A DNA stretch of 35,879 nucleotides from Puniceicoccales bacterium (GTDB taxonomy: Bacteria; Verrucomicrobiota; Verrucomicrobiia; Opitutales; LL51). The stretch covers positions 1 through 35,879 of the forward strand of contig JAITAK010000013.1 of NCBI GenBank assembly GCA_031284165.1, written 5' to 3'. Of this stretch, positions 17,612 through 29,300 are shown one piece after another (the stretch's first letter is position 1; every line of letters begins with the position of its first letter). The notes under the pieces are model-generated. The model saw only the letters and a list, made by a program, of their open reading frames with translations, made no database searches and was not told where the DNA came from. The translations under genes were made by a program, and so were the position numbers.

Positions 17612-17857
17612 TTAATTCCTCTTTTTATCAAAAACAGCCGCATTCATTACATTGGAATAGTGAATGCTGCGTTCACGTTCTACAATACCACCTTCCGGAT
17701 GATTGCGATCTTTTTTTATATACTTTTTATGTAGACCCACCCCTTCGATGACGATGCGACAGGAATCGCGCAAAACTTCCAATACTTTTCCGCGACTTCC
17801 TTTATTGGCTCCAGAAATAACGACGACTTCATCATTTTTCTTAATCTTGTACTTCAT
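17612..17857 (-). CDS. rplX: 50S ribosomal protein L24
   Basis: KKNDEVVVISGANKGSRGKVLEVLRDSCRIVIEGVGLHKKYIK; KOW motif. Confidence 0.96.
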   Translation of the reverse strand: MKYKIKKNDEVVVISGANKGSRGKVLEVLRDSCRIVIEGVGLHKKYIKKDRNHPEGGIVERERSIHYSNVMNAAVFDKKRN

Positions 17858-18222
17858 TATATAACCTCCGAAGCTAAGGAAACAATTTTCATAAAATTTT
17901 TCTGGCGTAATTCTCGAGCAATAGGGCCAAAGATACGCGTTCCTTTTGGATTTCCTTTCTCATCGATAATCACGCAGGCATTGCGATCGAAACGTAAATA
18001 ACTGCCATCTTCCCGAGAAATCGGAGCCGCTGTCCTGACAATGACTGCCCGAGCGACACTTCCTTTCTTGACCATAGCTTCTGGAATGCTCTGCTTAATC
18101 GAAACGACGATCACATCGCCGATACCTGCAATACGCGTATTTTGCCCCAATCGACGAATCATCATCGCTTTTTTTGCCCCTGTATTATCGGCAACATCCA
18201 ATATACTTTGTTGTTGTAACAT
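17857..18222 (-). CDS. rplN: 50S ribosomal protein L14
   Basis: [46 protein letters not shown]. Start placed at 18222 by homology and GAGGGG upstream. Confidence 0.95.
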   Translation of the reverse strand: MLQQQSILDVADNTGAKKAMMIRRLGQNTRIAGIGDVIVVSIKQSIPEAMVKKGSVARAVIVRTAAPISREDGSYLRFDRNACVIIDEKGNPKGTRIFGPIARELRQKNFMKIVSLASEVI

Positions 18223-18229
18223 CATCCCC

Positions 18230-18496
18230 TCACTTCGCAATAGGCGTATGTTCCACGATATTAACGACACGCCACCGTTTCATTTTACTTATAGCACGGG
18301 TTTCCATAATCTCAACCTTATCTCCAACACAGCACTCATTTTTTTCATCGTGTACGTGTAGGACAGTCCTATGGCGTACTTCTTTACGATAAAGCATGTG
18401 AGGGATTTTGTAAAAATAGACCACCTTAATGCTCTTATTTCCAGAACGCCCTGTCACAATACCTTGTAAATTTTTCCTACGCTTCCGTTGCTCCAT
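18230..18496 (-). CDS. rpsQ: 30S ribosomal protein S17
   Basis: [73 protein letters not shown]. Confidence 0.96.
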   Translation of the reverse strand: MEQRKRRKNLQGIVTGRSGNKSIKVVYFYKIPHMLYRKEVRHRTVLHVHDEKNECCVGDKVEIMETRAISKMKRWRVVNIVEHTPIAK

Positions 18497-18509
18497 AGCC
18501 CTATACCTT

Positions 18510-18707
18510 TTACTTATTACAATCTTTGCAAGCCTTTTGTTTCAAAAAAGTCTTAATTCGTGCAATTTGTCGCTGCATAAAAACCATGGTATGCGGTTTA
18601 TCCAACAAAGAAGAACATTTTTTCATGCGCAAATCAAACAAGGATTTCTCCGCATCTTTCAAACTTTGCCCTAATTCTCTTTCCGACTTTTCACGAAAAT
18701 TTTCCAT
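18510..18707 (-). CDS. rpmC: 50S ribosomal protein L29
   Basis: SLKDAEKSLFDLRMKK..QIARIKTFLKQK, and position between rplP and rpsQ. Confidence 0.9.
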   Translation of the reverse strand: MENFREKSERELGQSLKDAEKSLFDLRMKKCSSLLDKPHTMVFMQRQIARIKTFLKQKACKDCNK

Positions 18708-18708
18708 A

Positions 18709-19137
18709 TTAATAATTCTCCAGTTCTTCGCGGCTTATAAAACGGCAGCGAAAAGGCAACTTGAAATCTGCCAAGCGAAAAGCTTCGCGAGCCAAACTCA
18801 AAGGAATGCCTGCCAATTCAAACAAAATTAATCCGGGTTTTACTGCCGCTGCCCAGTATTCGACAGCACCTTTACCTTTACCCATACGCGTTTCTGCGGG
18901 TTTTTTAGTGACAGGAATATGCGGAAAAACGCGGACCCACAATTTTCCTTTTCGCTTGAGATGACGCGAAATCGCCACACGAGCAGCTTCAATCTGCGAC
19001 GCAGACATACTTCCTCGATCCAAAGATTGGATACCACAATCGCCGAACGCTAAAAAATCACCACCCTTAGCATTGCCGCGATTACGTCCCTTTTGCGATT
19101 TTCTATATTTCGTTCGCGCTGGAGATAACTTACTCAT
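18709..19137 (-). CDS. rplP: 50S ribosomal protein L16
   Basis: MSKLSPARTKYRKSQKGRNRG; IEAARVAISRHLKRKGKLWVRVFPHIPVTKKPAETRMGKGKGAVEYWAA. Confidence 0.97.
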   Translation of the reverse strand: MSKLSPARTKYRKSQKGRNRGNAKGGDFLAFGDCGIQSLDRGSMSASQIEAARVAISRHLKRKGKLWVRVFPHIPVTKKPAETRMGKGKGAVEYWAAAVKPGLILFELAGIPLSLAREAFRLADFKLPFRCRFISREELENY

Positions 19138-19156
19138 AACCTAATTCCTTGATCTA

Positions 19157-19789
19157 TTAAATCTTTATACTGTCGCTGCGACAAATCCAACATTTAATGC
19201 CAATTTTCCCATACACTGTATTAGCTTCTGAAAACCCATAATCAATATTTTCCTTCAAAGTGTGTAGCGGGACACGACCTTCACGTAGCGATTCCGCACG
19301 GGCAATTTCTGCTCCCCCTAGACGTCCTGCGCAGCGAATTTTAATTCCGTCAGCTCCTAGAGTCATCGCCGATTGAATGGCCTTTTTCATAGCCCGGCGG
19401 AAAGAAATGCGCCGCTCTAATTGCAAAGCGATATTCTCCGCAACGAGTTGTGCCACTAAATCTGGTTTACGAATTTCCTGAATGTCGATCAAAATTTCGC
19501 GGCCAACCAAATTCTTTAATTCCGAACTTAAAATATCTAAGTCTTGACCCTTACGCCCGATAATCGTTCCCGGTCTCGGTGTAAAGATTTTGATGCGAAT
19601 CTTATCTCCTGCCCGTTCTATGAAAACTTCCGAAAACGAAGCAAATGATAATTTTTTTCGCAAAAAAGTGCGAATATCATAATCTTCCTTCAAAAACAAG
19701 GCGTAATTCTTCTTCGTCGCATACCAACGCGAGCTCCAGTTTCGACGAACAAATAAACGAAGTCCTATAGGATTAACCTTTTGTCCCAT
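19157..19789 (-). CDS. rpsC: 30S ribosomal protein S3
   Basis: MGQKVNPIGLRLFVRRNWSSRWYA; RPGTIIGRKGQDLD; RCAGRLGGAEIARAESLREGRVPLHTL. Confidence 0.97.
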   Translation of the reverse strand: MGQKVNPIGLRLFVRRNWSSRWYATKKNYALFLKEDYDIRTFLRKKLSFASFSEVFIERAGDKIRIKIFTPRPGTIIGRKGQDLDILSSELKNLVGREILIDIQEIRKPDLVAQLVAENIALQLERRISFRRAMKKAIQSAMTLGADGIKIRCAGRLGGAEIARAESLREGRVPLHTLKENIDYGFSEANTVYGKIGIKCWICRSDSIKI

Positions 19790-19799
19790 AAATCTATTT

Positions 19800-20129
19800 T
19801 CAATTGTCTGTTAGTATAATTTTTATATGACTCGTGCGCTTTCGAATCGGATGCGCTGATCCTCGCGATACAGGGATAAAGCGCTTAAAAACTCCTCCTT
19901 GTTCCGCTAGAGCTTCCTTGATCTTAAGTCCATCCGAATGCATGCCACGACAAACGGCGTTAGCAATGGCGCTCATTAAAGTTTTTCCTATAAAACGCGC
20001 CGATTTTCTCGGGATAAATTTTAAGAGCTGCAAAGCTTCCTCCGCGTTTTTGCCCACAATAGTACGGGCGACATCCTGTACCTTTTTGGGCGATATATGA
20101 ACATATTTTGATAATGCTTTAGCTTCCAT
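19800..20129 (-). CDS. rplV: 50S ribosomal protein L22
   Basis: [57 protein letters not shown]. Confidence 0.96.
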   Translation of the reverse strand: MEAKALSKYVHISPKKVQDVARTIVGKNAEEALQLLKFIPRKSARFIGKTLMSAIANAVCRGMHSDGLKIKEALAEQGGVFKRFIPVSRGSAHPIRKRTSHIKIILTDN

Positions 20130-20400
20130 TTTGCCGTTGTGTATGAGGATTATGTTTTTTAAACATACGTGTTGGCGAAAATTCGCCTAATTTGTGGCCA
20201 ACCATATTTTCCGTTATATAAACGTCAATAAATGATTTTCCATTGTGTACCTGAAAATTTAAACCGACAAAATCCGGCGTGATTGTCGAACAGCGAGACC
20301 ATGTCTTAATCGGCCTACGATTATTGGCAACCTGTGCCTTATCGACCTTACGCATAAGACTTGGAACTACATAAAAACCCTTCTTTGCGGAACGCGACAT
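20119..20400 (-). CDS. rpsS: 30S ribosomal protein S19
   Basis: [61 protein letters not shown]. Confidence 0.97.
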   Translation of the reverse strand: MSRSAKKGFYVVPSLMRKVDKAQVANNRRPIKTWSRCSTITPDFVGLNFQVHNGKSFIDVYITENMVGHKLGEFSPTRMFKKHNPHTQRQNGS

Positions 20401-20403
20401 ATT

Positions 20404-21252
20404 CTATCCTTTCTTGACCTTTCTCCCATTTCTTCTGACTAAAATCATGCGATTCGATGGCTGCGAACGCTTACGCGTCGGATATCCTTTCGCTAACTGT
20501 CCCCAAGGGGATACGGGATGCCCTCCACCTGAAGTACGTCCTTCACCGCCGCCCATCGGGTGATCCACAGGATTCATCACCACACCGCGCACCCGGGGTC
20601 GGCGTCCTAACCATCGCTTCCGCCCTGCTTTTCCTAGAGATTGCTTGCTGTGATCGCCATTTCCCACCTGACCGATCGTTGCACGACACTTTTCATTCAG
20701 CAAACGAATTTCACCACTGGGCATCTTCATCGTCACGTAGCCGCCGTCAAAAGCGATAATTTGCGCCCCCACTCCTGCTCCACGAGCAATTGCTGCGCCT
20801 TTCCCTGGCTCAATTTCAACGCAATGGACAAAAACGCCCATTGGAATTCGTGCCAACGGTAAGGACATGCCTACCGAAAAATCCCTAGGCGTCGTATCTA
20901 AACTCACCACTTGATCGCCAATATTTAGGCCACGGGGTGCAAGAATATAGCGCTTTTCGCCATCAACATAATTCAAGAGCGCAATATCCGCTGAGCGATT
21001 AGGATCATATTCAATGCGCTCAACGTGGGCCGATATATTCATTTTATCACGCAAAAAATCGATCACACGCAATAAACGTTTATGTCCGCCACCTCGTCTT
21101 CTGGAAGTAATTCGACCGTAACAATTCCTGCCCTTACATCGATGGTTACTCACCAACAATGTTTCTTCCGGTGCACCCTTCCACAATTTCCGCCGATTAA
21201 GTGCTAAAAATCTCTGTGTTGGTGTTTTCGGATTGTATTGGATAATCGTCAT
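20404..21252 (-). CDS. rplB: 50S ribosomal protein L2
   Basis: GRITSRRRGGGHKRLLRVIDF; ARGAGVGAQIIAFDGGYVTMKMPSGEIRLL; RGVVMNPVDHPMGGGEGRTSGGGHPVSPWG. Confidence 0.98.
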   Translation of the reverse strand: MTIIQYNPKTPTQRFLALNRRKLWKGAPEETLLVSNHRCKGRNCYGRITSRRRGGGHKRLLRVIDFLRDKMNISAHVERIEYDPNRSADIALLNYVDGEKRYILAPRGLNIGDQVVSLDTTPRDFSVGMSLPLARIPMGVFVHCVEIEPGKGAAIARGAGVGAQIIAFDGGYVTMKMPSGEIRLLNEKCRATIGQVGNGDHSKQSLGKAGRKRWLGRRPRVRGVVMNPVDHPMGGGEGRTSGGGHPVSPWGQLAKGYPTRKRSQPSNRMILVRRNGRKVKKG

Positions 21253-21267
21253 TTCTATTTCCCTTTT

Positions 21268-21549
21268 TTAAATAATCTCGATTTTATCATCGCGCTTTAA
21301 AGTCACAATAGCGATCTTCCGCTTGGCCGTACGACCAAAATGTCCACGCCTCATTTTATTTCGCCTCACTTTTCCATCGCGACGAATAATATTTACCGCA
21401 AGGACCTTAACATTAAAGGAAGTACGAATCGCAGTTGCAATTTCATTTTTTGTACTCGCAATGTCAACCTCAAAAACATACTGATTACAATTTGATGTTA
21501 AGGCAGTAAACTTTTCTGTATAACAAATTTTTCTTAAAATATTAGGCAT
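21268..21549 (-). CDS. rplW: 50S ribosomal protein L23
   Basis: YVFEVDIASTKNEIATAIRTSFNVKVLAVNIIRRDGKVRRNKMRRGHFGRTAKRKIAIVTLK. Confidence 0.95.
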   Translation of the reverse strand: MPNILRKICYTEKFTALTSNCNQYVFEVDIASTKNEIATAIRTSFNVKVLAVNIIRRDGKVRRNKMRRGHFGRTAKRKIAIVTLKRDDKIEII

Positions 21550-22174
21550 ATTTCACCTTCACTCTCTCTAGTAGCTGAGAAAACCCTACCTCACTCATCA
21601 AAAAATGATCGTAGGATTTTAGGTCTAACGCATTAATTGATGCCGCATCGCCTATGAAAATGCGCTCTATATTGCGCAATGCATAGGCTAAAGGTTCACT
21701 GAAATGCGCATCCACCATGAGCACCGTACCCGTCGGGAAAATTTTCCCAATTAATGTGGCAAATTTCTTCGTTTTGCTCAAATCTTCCGAAAAATGGTCT
21801 ATGATCGAAATCAATAACTCGTCGGCACAATCATAAAGGGAACGCGCTAAAGCCAATTTTTTCACCTTTTTATTTACTTTTTTATGATAACTCCTCGGAT
21901 GGGGACCAAACACGATTCCTCCTCCCGGCATCAACGGACTGCGTCGCGATCCTTGCCGCGCATTACCTGTACCTTTCTGCCGAAAAGGTTTTTTCCCTCC
22001 TCCGCGCACATCTCCCCGCGTTTTAACGGAAGCATTGCCTTGACGCATATTCGCCTGTAGCGCATCGATCGCAAACTTTACGGCAGCGATCCCGCAATCT
22101 TCCTCGAATACCGGGATATTATAATCTCGATCCTCTAATAAAACGCCTTCTTGATTATAGACCTTTAGTTTCAT
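21542..22174 (-). CDS. rplD: 50S ribosomal protein L4
   Basis: RQGNASVKTRGDVRGGGKKPFRQKGTGNARQGSRRSPLMPGGGIVFGPHPRSY. Confidence 0.97.
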   Translation of the reverse strand: MKLKVYNQEGVLLEDRDYNIPVFEEDCGIAAVKFAIDALQANMRQGNASVKTRGDVRGGGKKPFRQKGTGNARQGSRRSPLMPGGGIVFGPHPRSYHKKVNKKVKKLALARSLYDCADELLISIIDHFSEDLSKTKKFATLIGKIFPTGTVLMVDAHFSEPLAYALRNIERIFIGDAASINALDLKSYDHFLMSEVGFSQLLERVKVKYA

Positions 22175-22175
22175 C

Positions 22176-22826
22176 CTATGACCTCAATTGTTTTACTTTT
22201 TTTGCTTTGCGCAATAGAATGAATTCTCCGTTTGCTCCGGGTAAACTTCCTTTGAGCAGCAGCAAATTCTTTTCTAAAATTAATTCCATAACTTTCAAGT
22301 TTTGTATCGTGCGCATGACACAACCATCATGACCCGGCATTTTACGTCCCTTATAGACGTGTCCAGGCCATTGACGACACCCATAAGATCCTCCGCGCCG
22401 ATGAAACATCGAACCATGAGCGGCAGGGCCCCCGGAAAATCCATGGCGCTTCATCACTCCTTGAAATCCTCGTCCCTTGGTCTTTCCAATCACATCGATG
22501 CACTCTCCTGCCCGAAAAATCGAAAAATCAATGACATCGCCGATTTTATAATGACTCAAATCTTGAACGCGGAATTCTCGAAAACCCCTACAAGTCTGTA
22601 AGCCGGAATTCTTTAAATGTCCGACCAACGGGCGAGACATTCCCCACGCCTTTCGATGGCCATAAGCCAACTGTACGGCGTTATAGCCATCTCTTTGCTC
22701 ATTTTTGAGCTGAGAAACAACACAAGGCACCGCTTCCACAACTGTAATCGGAATTAAGCACTTCTGTTCGTCGAACATTTGCGTCATCCCTATTTTCTTT
22801 CCTAAAACTATTCTCGTATCTTTCAT
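22176..22826 (-). CDS. rplC: 50S ribosomal protein L3
   Basis: VLGKKIGMTQMFDEQ; VIGKTKGRGFQGVMKRHGFSGGPAAHGSMFHRRGGSYGCRQWPGHVYKGRKMPGHDG. Start may be 22826 or 22847. Confidence 0.96.
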   Translation of the reverse strand: MKDTRIVLGKKIGMTQMFDEQKCLIPITVVEAVPCVVSQLKNEQRDGYNAVQLAYGHRKAWGMSRPLVGHLKNSGLQTCRGFREFRVQDLSHYKIGDVIDFSIFRAGECIDVIGKTKGRGFQGVMKRHGFSGGPAAHGSMFHRRGGSYGCRQWPGHVYKGRKMPGHDGCVMRTIQNLKVMELILEKNLLLLKGSLPGANGEFILLRKAKKVKQLRS

Positions 22827-22925
22827 AACCCTAAGCGACAAATCCACCCCACAACATCTATTTCGTTGGCATGGGCTCTTTCTGTTTTCTTTAACAAAAA
22901 TAATCTGTCAAGAATATTCTAAATT

Positions 22926-23231
22926 TCAGACATTAATCAAGATATCTACCCCCGCAGGTAAGTTCAAGCGTTTGAGTGCATCAATAGTATCTGCTGTCGG
23001 ATCGTGGATATCGATCAAGCGATCGTGCTCCCGCAATTCGAATTGATCCATCGACTTTTTATCGACATGTGGCGATCGATTCACCGTAAAACGCTCCTTA
23101 CGCGTTGGCAACGGTACCGGTCCGGTAACTCGGGCTCCCGAACGCTTCGCCGTCTCGACAATTTCCACAGCCGATTGATCCACTAGACGATAATCGAAAC
23201 TCTTTAATTTTATCCTAATTCTTTGCGCCAT
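22926..23231 (-). CDS. rpsJ: 30S ribosomal protein S10
   Basis: [71 protein letters not shown]. Confidence 0.98.
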   Translation of the reverse strand: MAQRIRIKLKSFDYRLVDQSAVEIVETAKRSGARVTGPVPLPTRKERFTVNRSPHVDKKSMDQFELREHDRLIDIHDPTADTIDALKRLNLPAGVDILINV

Positions 23232-23246
23232 ATAGAATACCTCATA

Positions 23247-25409
23247 CTAAAATTTTGACCGCGCTGCCGCACGACTCGATGTTTCCACGATTTTTTGTAG
23301 TAAATTCGCCGGGACTTGTTCGAAATGAGAGGGTTCCATCGAATAACTTGCACGTCCCTTGGTCAATGAACGTATATCTGTCGCATAGCCAAACATCATT
23401 TCTAAAGGAACAAAGGCCATAATATTCGCCAATGTACCTCGCGTTTCCATACTGTAAATCTGGCCGCGACGGCGATTCAAATCCCCAACAACATCGCCCT
23501 GATACTCCTCTGGTGTCGAAACTTCAACTTTCATAATCGGTTCCAGTAATATCGGCATCGCCTTCTTCATCGCATCTTTAAATGCAAAAATACCCGCCAT
23601 TCTAAAGGCCATCTCCGATGAATCGACCTCGTGAAAACTCCCCTCAATAATGCGTGCACAAAAATCAACTACGGGGTAACCCGCCACAACGCCGTTCATT
23701 GCACCTTCGAGAATACCATTTTGCGTCGGTTTAATATATTCCTTCGGAATGACCCCACCAACAATCTCATTCAAAACCAATGAACCTTCACCGCGCTTTA
23801 ATGGTTCAATTCTCAACACCACATGACCATATTGACCTCGCCCTCCCGATTGGCGAATGAATTTACCTTCACCCATCGCTTTGCTCGTGATCGTCTCGCG
23901 ATAGGCAATCTGCGGCCGTCCTGACATCGCGTCGACGTTAAATTCCCGGAAAAGGCGATCGCGGATAATTTCTAAATGTAATTCGCCCATTCCTGCGATA
24001 ATCGTTTGCCCCGTCTCGGGATTAGTAATCACCCTAAATGTAGGGTCTTCCTCTGACAAACTCTGCAATCCTAATGCCAATTTTTCTTGATCCGCCTTCG
24101 ATTTTGGCTCGATAGACATGCTGATGACCGGCTCCGGAAAAGTCGGTGGTTCTAAGATACCTTCAAAATTGCGATCGCAAAGCGTATCTCCGGTCGCAAT
24201 ACCCCGAACACCGATAATCGCGCAAATATCCCCTGAATAAGCAATTTCAATATCTTCCCGTTTATCCGCTTTCATGATCATCAAACGGCTGACACGTTCC
24301 GTTTTCTGTGTACGAGGGTTGTAGACCGTATCTCCTTTTTTAAGCTGTCCACTATAAACGCGACAAAATACTAATTTCCCGACATAGGGATCACTCATCA
24401 ATTTAAAACCTAATGCGGCCATCTTTCCTGAATCATTAGGTTCAATGCCGATAATATTTCCGTCTTCTAAAAATGCTTTCATTGGTGGCAGATCCAGCGG
24501 AGAAGGTAGAAAATCCACTACCGCATCCAATAACATCTGTACACCGCGTTTCTTAAAAGCACTTCCAGGAATGACACCAACAAAATCTAGGGAAAGCGTT
24601 GCTTTACGTACCGCTCGGCGGACTACGTCCGCTGAAATTGCTTCATTGCCCAAATATTTTTCTGCTAAATCATCGTCGTAATCCGCTAACTCCTCGATTA
24701 ACGATTCGCGGTACTTTTCTGCCATGTCCGCATAGGCTTCGGGAATGGCAACGACATTAAATTTTTCTCCTAAAGTATCCTTTTTATCATAGAGATAAGC
24801 CTGCATCGCAATCAAATCAATTAAGCCGTCAAACGTATCTTCGGCGCCAATATTTAAATATAAAGGATGAGCGTTTTTCCCCAGTTTCATGCGGATATCT
24901 TCAACGGCCCTTAAAAAATTTGCCCCTGTGCGATCCATTTTATTAATGAACGCAATGCGGGGGACGCCATACTTGTCCATTTGTCGCCAAACGGTTTCTG
25001 ATTGAGGCTGTACGCCGGCAACCGCGCAAAATACCCCTACGGCCCCATCGAGAACACGAAGAGAGCGTTCCACTTCTGCCGTAAAATCAACGTGTCCCGG
25101 CGTATCGATTAAATTAATTTGATGATTAATTCCTGCAAATAAACCGACTTTTGTCTTCCATCCACAACTAATTGCTGCGGATGTGATCGTGATGCCGCGT
25201 TCCCGTTCTTGTTCCATCCAATCCGTTACTGCCGTTCCCTCGTGCACCTCACCCATCTTATGAACGACGCCCGCATAATACAAGATACGCTCCGTCGTCG
25301 TCGTTTTTCCTGCATCGATATGCGCCGCAATGCCTATGTTACGCGTATACTCCAAAGGAGTTTTACGATCGGCAGCATTGGCCAGTGAAATTTTTTTATC
25401 GTTTGCCAT
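23247..25409 (-). CDS. fusA: Elongation factor G
   Basis: [59 protein letters not shown]. Start at ATG 25409 (MANDKK) avoids the overlap with rpsG implied by ORF start 25523. Confidence 0.97.
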   Translation of the reverse strand: MANDKKISLANAADRKTPLEYTRNIGIAAHIDAGKTTTTERILYYAGVVHKMGEVHEGTAVTDWMEQERERGITITSAAISCGWKTKVGLFAGINHQINLIDTPGHVDFTAEVERSLRVLDGAVGVFCAVAGVQPQSETVWRQMDKYGVPRIAFINKMDRTGANFLRAVEDIRMKLGKNAHPLYLNIGAEDTFDGLIDLIAMQAYLYDKKDTLGEKFNVVAIPEAYADMAEKYRESLIEELADYDDDLAEKYLGNEAISADVVRRAVRKATLSLDFVGVIPGSAFKKRGVQMLLDAVVDFLPSPLDLPPMKAFLEDGNIIGIEPNDSGKMAALGFKLMSDPYVGKLVFCRVYSGQLKKGDTVYNPRTQKTERVSRLMIMKADKREDIEIAYSGDICAIIGVRGIATGDTLCDRNFEGILEPPTFPEPVISMSIEPKSKADQEKLALGLQSLSEEDPTFRVITNPETGQTIIAGMGELHLEIIRDRLFREFNVDAMSGRPQIAYRETITSKAMGEGKFIRQSGGRGQYGHVVLRIEPLKRGEGSLVLNEIVGGVIPKEYIKPTQNGILEGAMNGVVAGYPVVDFCARIIEGSFHEVDSSEMAFRMAGIFAFKDAMKKAMPILLEPIMKVEVSTPEEYQGDVVGDLNRRRGQIYSMETRGTLANIMAFVPLEMMFGYATDIRSLTKGRASYSMEPSHFEQVPANLLQKIVETSSRAAARSKF

Positions 25410-25428
25410 TCCCAGTTTTTCCTTTCCT

Positions 25429-25902
25429 TTACCAAACGAAATGTGCAAAAGCACGGTTTGCCTGGGCCATTCGATGAATTTCCACCTTCTTTTTGACCAC
25501 GTTACCTGCGTTATTATAGGCATCGATAATTTCCTGTCCCAAGGCTTCTCGCATCCCTTTGCCCTTCCGAGACTTTGCTGCTTCGACTAACCAGCGAAAT
25601 ACTAGACTCTGCTGGCGAACATAAGGAACTTCTACGGGCACTTGGTAAGTCGCTCCACCAACACGCCGGCTTTTAACTTCGACCTTTGGTCGCGCATTTT
25701 CCAAAACACCCAATAAAAGCTCTACGGGATCCCCCTTCTCCAATGCTTCACTTGCCCGTTCGATGGCACCATAGACAATGGAACACGCCAAAGAACGCTT
25801 CCCACGCTCCATGACGATACTCACCAATTGGCCAATGAGTGCACTGCCAAACCGGGGATCTTTTGCAAATTCACGCTTTTCAGCTCTCCTACGCCGTGAC
25901 AT
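25429..25902 (-). CDS. rpsG: 30S ribosomal protein S7
   Basis: [79 protein letters not shown]. Confidence 0.98.
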   Translation of the reverse strand: MSRRRRAEKREFAKDPRFGSALIGQLVSIVMERGKRSLACSIVYGAIERASEALEKGDPVELLLGVLENARPKVEVKSRRVGGATYQVPVEVPYVRQQSLVFRWLVEAAKSRKGKGMREALGQEIIDAYNNAGNVVKKKVEIHRMAQANRAFAHFVW

Positions 25903-25918
25903 AATATTTTTCTAAAAT

Positions 25919-26302
25919 TTATTTTTTATTCCCTTTAGGGCGTTTCACTCCATATTTCGAACGGCTGCGACGCCGTTTTTCCACTCCAGCACAGTCCAAC
26001 GCACCTCGAACAATATGATAGCGTACCCCTGGTAGGTCTTTCACACGACCACCACGCACCAATACGATACTGTGTTCCTGCAAAGCATGTCCTTCATCGG
26101 GAATATAAGCAATAATCTCAACGCCGTTGGTCAAACGTACTTTGGCGACCTTACGAATCGCTGAATTTGGCTTCTTCGGTGAACGCGTCATCACTTGAAT
26201 ACACACCCCCCGCTGAAATGGATTACCATGCAACGCCGGGGCTTTAGATTTCGTAGCCACACTCACGCGCGGCATTTTTACTAACTGATTAATAGTAGGC
26301 AT
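25919..26302 (-). CDS. rpsL: 30S ribosomal protein S12
   Basis: [70 protein letters not shown]. Confidence 0.98.
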   Translation of the reverse strand: MPTINQLVKMPRVSVATKSKAPALHGNPFQRGVCIQVMTRSPKKPNSAIRKVAKVRLTNGVEIIAYIPDEGHALQEHSIVLVRGGRVKDLPGVRYHIVRGALDCAGVEKRRRSRSKYGVKRPKGNKK

Positions 26303-26379
26303 CAAAAATTTACAATTTTAAGTTTCTCTTCAAACTACAACTAAACATGAGCAAATCAAGTCTTTATTTAAAAAAAATA

Positions 26380-29300
26380 TTAATGCGCGTAAATTTCACT
26401 TCTGATTGATGTAGTTACTTCTGAATGCATCATTTCATTTTCCTGACGAAATGCGAGAATTTTCAAGTGCCGATATGCCGATAAACCACTCCCTGCAGGA
26501 ATAAGATGCCCCATAATAATATTTTCCTTGAACCCCTTCAATTCATCAATCTTGCCCAATGTCGCCGCATCGATGAGTACTCGCGTGGTTTCCTGGAATG
26601 AAGCCGCTGAGATGAAACTTTCCGTCTCTAAAGAAGACTTTGTGATTCCCAAAAGTATCGGTTCCGCTTCTGCGGGTTTCCCGCCTGCTTCGAAAATTTC
26701 TTCATTTTTTTCCAAAAAGAGATCTTTTTCAATTTGCTCTCCCCATAGAAAATCGGAATCTCCGGGATCCGTAATCCTCACTTTGCGCAACATTCGCGCT
26801 ACAATCAATTCGATGTGTTTATCGTTAATTGTTACCCCTTGCATTCGATAAACTTTCTGAACTTCCGAGATGAGATATTCCTGAACCGCTGCCGCACCTA
26901 AAATATTCAAAATTTCATGGGGGTCCGCCACACCTTCCGTTAAATTTTGGCCGCGATTGACAAAATCACCTTCGTGGACAATTAAATGGACCCCATGGGG
27001 AATAAGATGTTCTTCGCGTCGCCCTGTCTCCGTATCAGTAACCCAAATGCGCCGCTTATTGCGAATCATTCCTCCAAAGGAGATGATACCATCGAGTTTC
27101 GCCATCTCTGCAGCTTCTTTCGGACGCCGCGCTTCAAATAACTCCGCAACACGCGGTAACCCTCCTGTAATATCCTGTGTCTTCGAAGCCGAACGCGGCG
27201 TTTTAGCCAATAAAGAGCCTCCTAAGATTTGATTACCATCATCGACTAATATCTGCGCTCCCGTCGGAATCGCATAGGCCGCAACGACGCGCTCTCGCCC
27301 TTCGATGGGGTCTGTGGTTACAATTTCAATCGTTGGATTCAGTTCCTCTTTATGTTCCACGACGATCGTTGTAATGCGACCGCTGGTTTCATCGATATCG
27401 CGTTTAATGGTGATTCCCGAAAGAATATCCTTGAAACGAACATACCCTGAAAATTCAGCGATGATAGGAACGTGATGAGGATCCCATGCCGCAAGGAGTT
27501 CGTCTTTCTTTACCCATTCGCCGTCCTCGTGTAGCAGTACCGTTCCAGGAACGGTGGTATAGCTTTCAATCTCGCGGCCTAAATGATCCATCAACACAAG
27601 ATGTCCCATTTTATTAACCACAATGCTTGCCCCATCAGCTGTGCGCACACAGCGCAAACCTTTCTGCCGAATGATTCCTTCTCCATGAGCACGATACTCC
27701 GATGTTTTTGAAACTTGTTTCGCGACACCTCCTACGTGAAAGGTCTGCATCGTTAACTGCGTTCCCGGTTCTCCAATAGATTGGGCTGCGATAATGCCTA
27801 CCGCAGATCCACAGGCCACCATACTATTCGTCGCCGGATCAATGCCATAGGCTACAGAAGGAATGCCATTATTTTTCATACTCGTCAATGGAGATAAAAT
27901 TTTCACGCGTTCAATACCGGCTTCGTCGATCTTTTTTGCCACATCTGCCGTAATTAGTCCTCCGGCAAGGACAAACTTTTCTTCTGGATTGATCGGATTG
28001 TAAACATTCTCCGCTGCGCAACGCCCTATGATGCGTTCCTGCAAGCTGACCACTTCTTCATCGCCATCCATAATAGCTTGCTTCCAAATTCCATGGCGAC
28101 AACCATCATCCTCACACGATACAATACAATCCATCGCTGCATCACATAATTTTCGGGTCATATATCCCGCATCTGCCGTCTTGAGCGCTACATCCGCTAA
28201 TCCTTTCCGTGCACCGTGAGTCGAAACGAAGTATTCCAACACAGATAAACCTTCCCGAAATGAAGATAAAATTGGCCGCTCAATAATTTCCCCAGAGGGC
28301 TTGGCCATTAATCCTCGCATGCCGCAGAGCTGGCGTACCTGCTGTCGATTGCCTCGCGCCCCGGAATCCATCATGAGGTAAACCGGATTGATGTGATCTT
28401 TGTCCCGATTCTTCATCAGGCGATCAAAGACCACTTGAGCGACCTCATCGGTAGCGCTGGTCCAAATATCGATAATTTTATTCGAGCGCTCACCGGGCGT
28501 AATGATGCCCTTTTGAAATTGCACATCCACATCGTCAACTTTTTGCCGTGCCTTTGAAATGATATCCTGTTTCTCTTCAGGGACGATCATATCGTCGACA
28601 CCAATGGAAAGCCCTGCTTTCATCGCTGTATAAAATCCAAGATTTTTTAAACGATCTAACATCTGCACGGCTTCCCTGCGCCCAACAATCTTGTAGGTCC
28701 CCATAATGAGATCACTTAATACGCTCTTTCCTGCCGAAAAATTGATAAATCCTAGAGATTTGGGAAAGATTTGATTAAAAATAACACGCCCTACCGTTGT
28801 TTTAATGATGCGATCCTTCGCATTGCCATAACGCGTCGCCTTTCCATAATCGGGATTGGCAAAATAGATCCAGTCTTGCTTTGTGACCACTCCCTGCGCT
28901 TCCGCCATCAAGACTTCCTCGACATTGCCCATCAACGGGATACGTCCCTCCTTCTGTTTAGGCTCATAAGTTAAATAATAAACCCCTAAAATAATATCCT
29001 GGGAGGGAGTTAAAATAGGCTTACCGCTCGATGGCGAAAACATATTTTGCGTCGCCATCATCAATAACTTACATTCCATAATTGCCTCAATCGATAATGG
29101 AACATGGACGGCCATTTGATCCCCATCGAAGTCCGCATTAAAAGGCGCACAAACTAATGGGTGTAGGCGAATGGCCTCTCCTTCGATTAAAATAGGTTCG
29201 AAAGCTTGAATAGATAGGCGATGCAATGTCGGTGCGCGATTTAAAAGGATGGGATGCTCTCGCGTCACTTCCTCTAAAATGTCCCAAACTTCGGAGTCCT

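Noticed and set aside
22883-22911. Perfect TTGACA -35 upstream of rplC as an internal S10-operon promoter
   Set aside because: No acceptable -10 at 16-18 nt (AAAACA at 17); insufficient evidence.
26306-26379. T-rich stretch after rpoC as a terminator
   Set aside because: A T8 run directly follows the stop but no hairpin precedes it.
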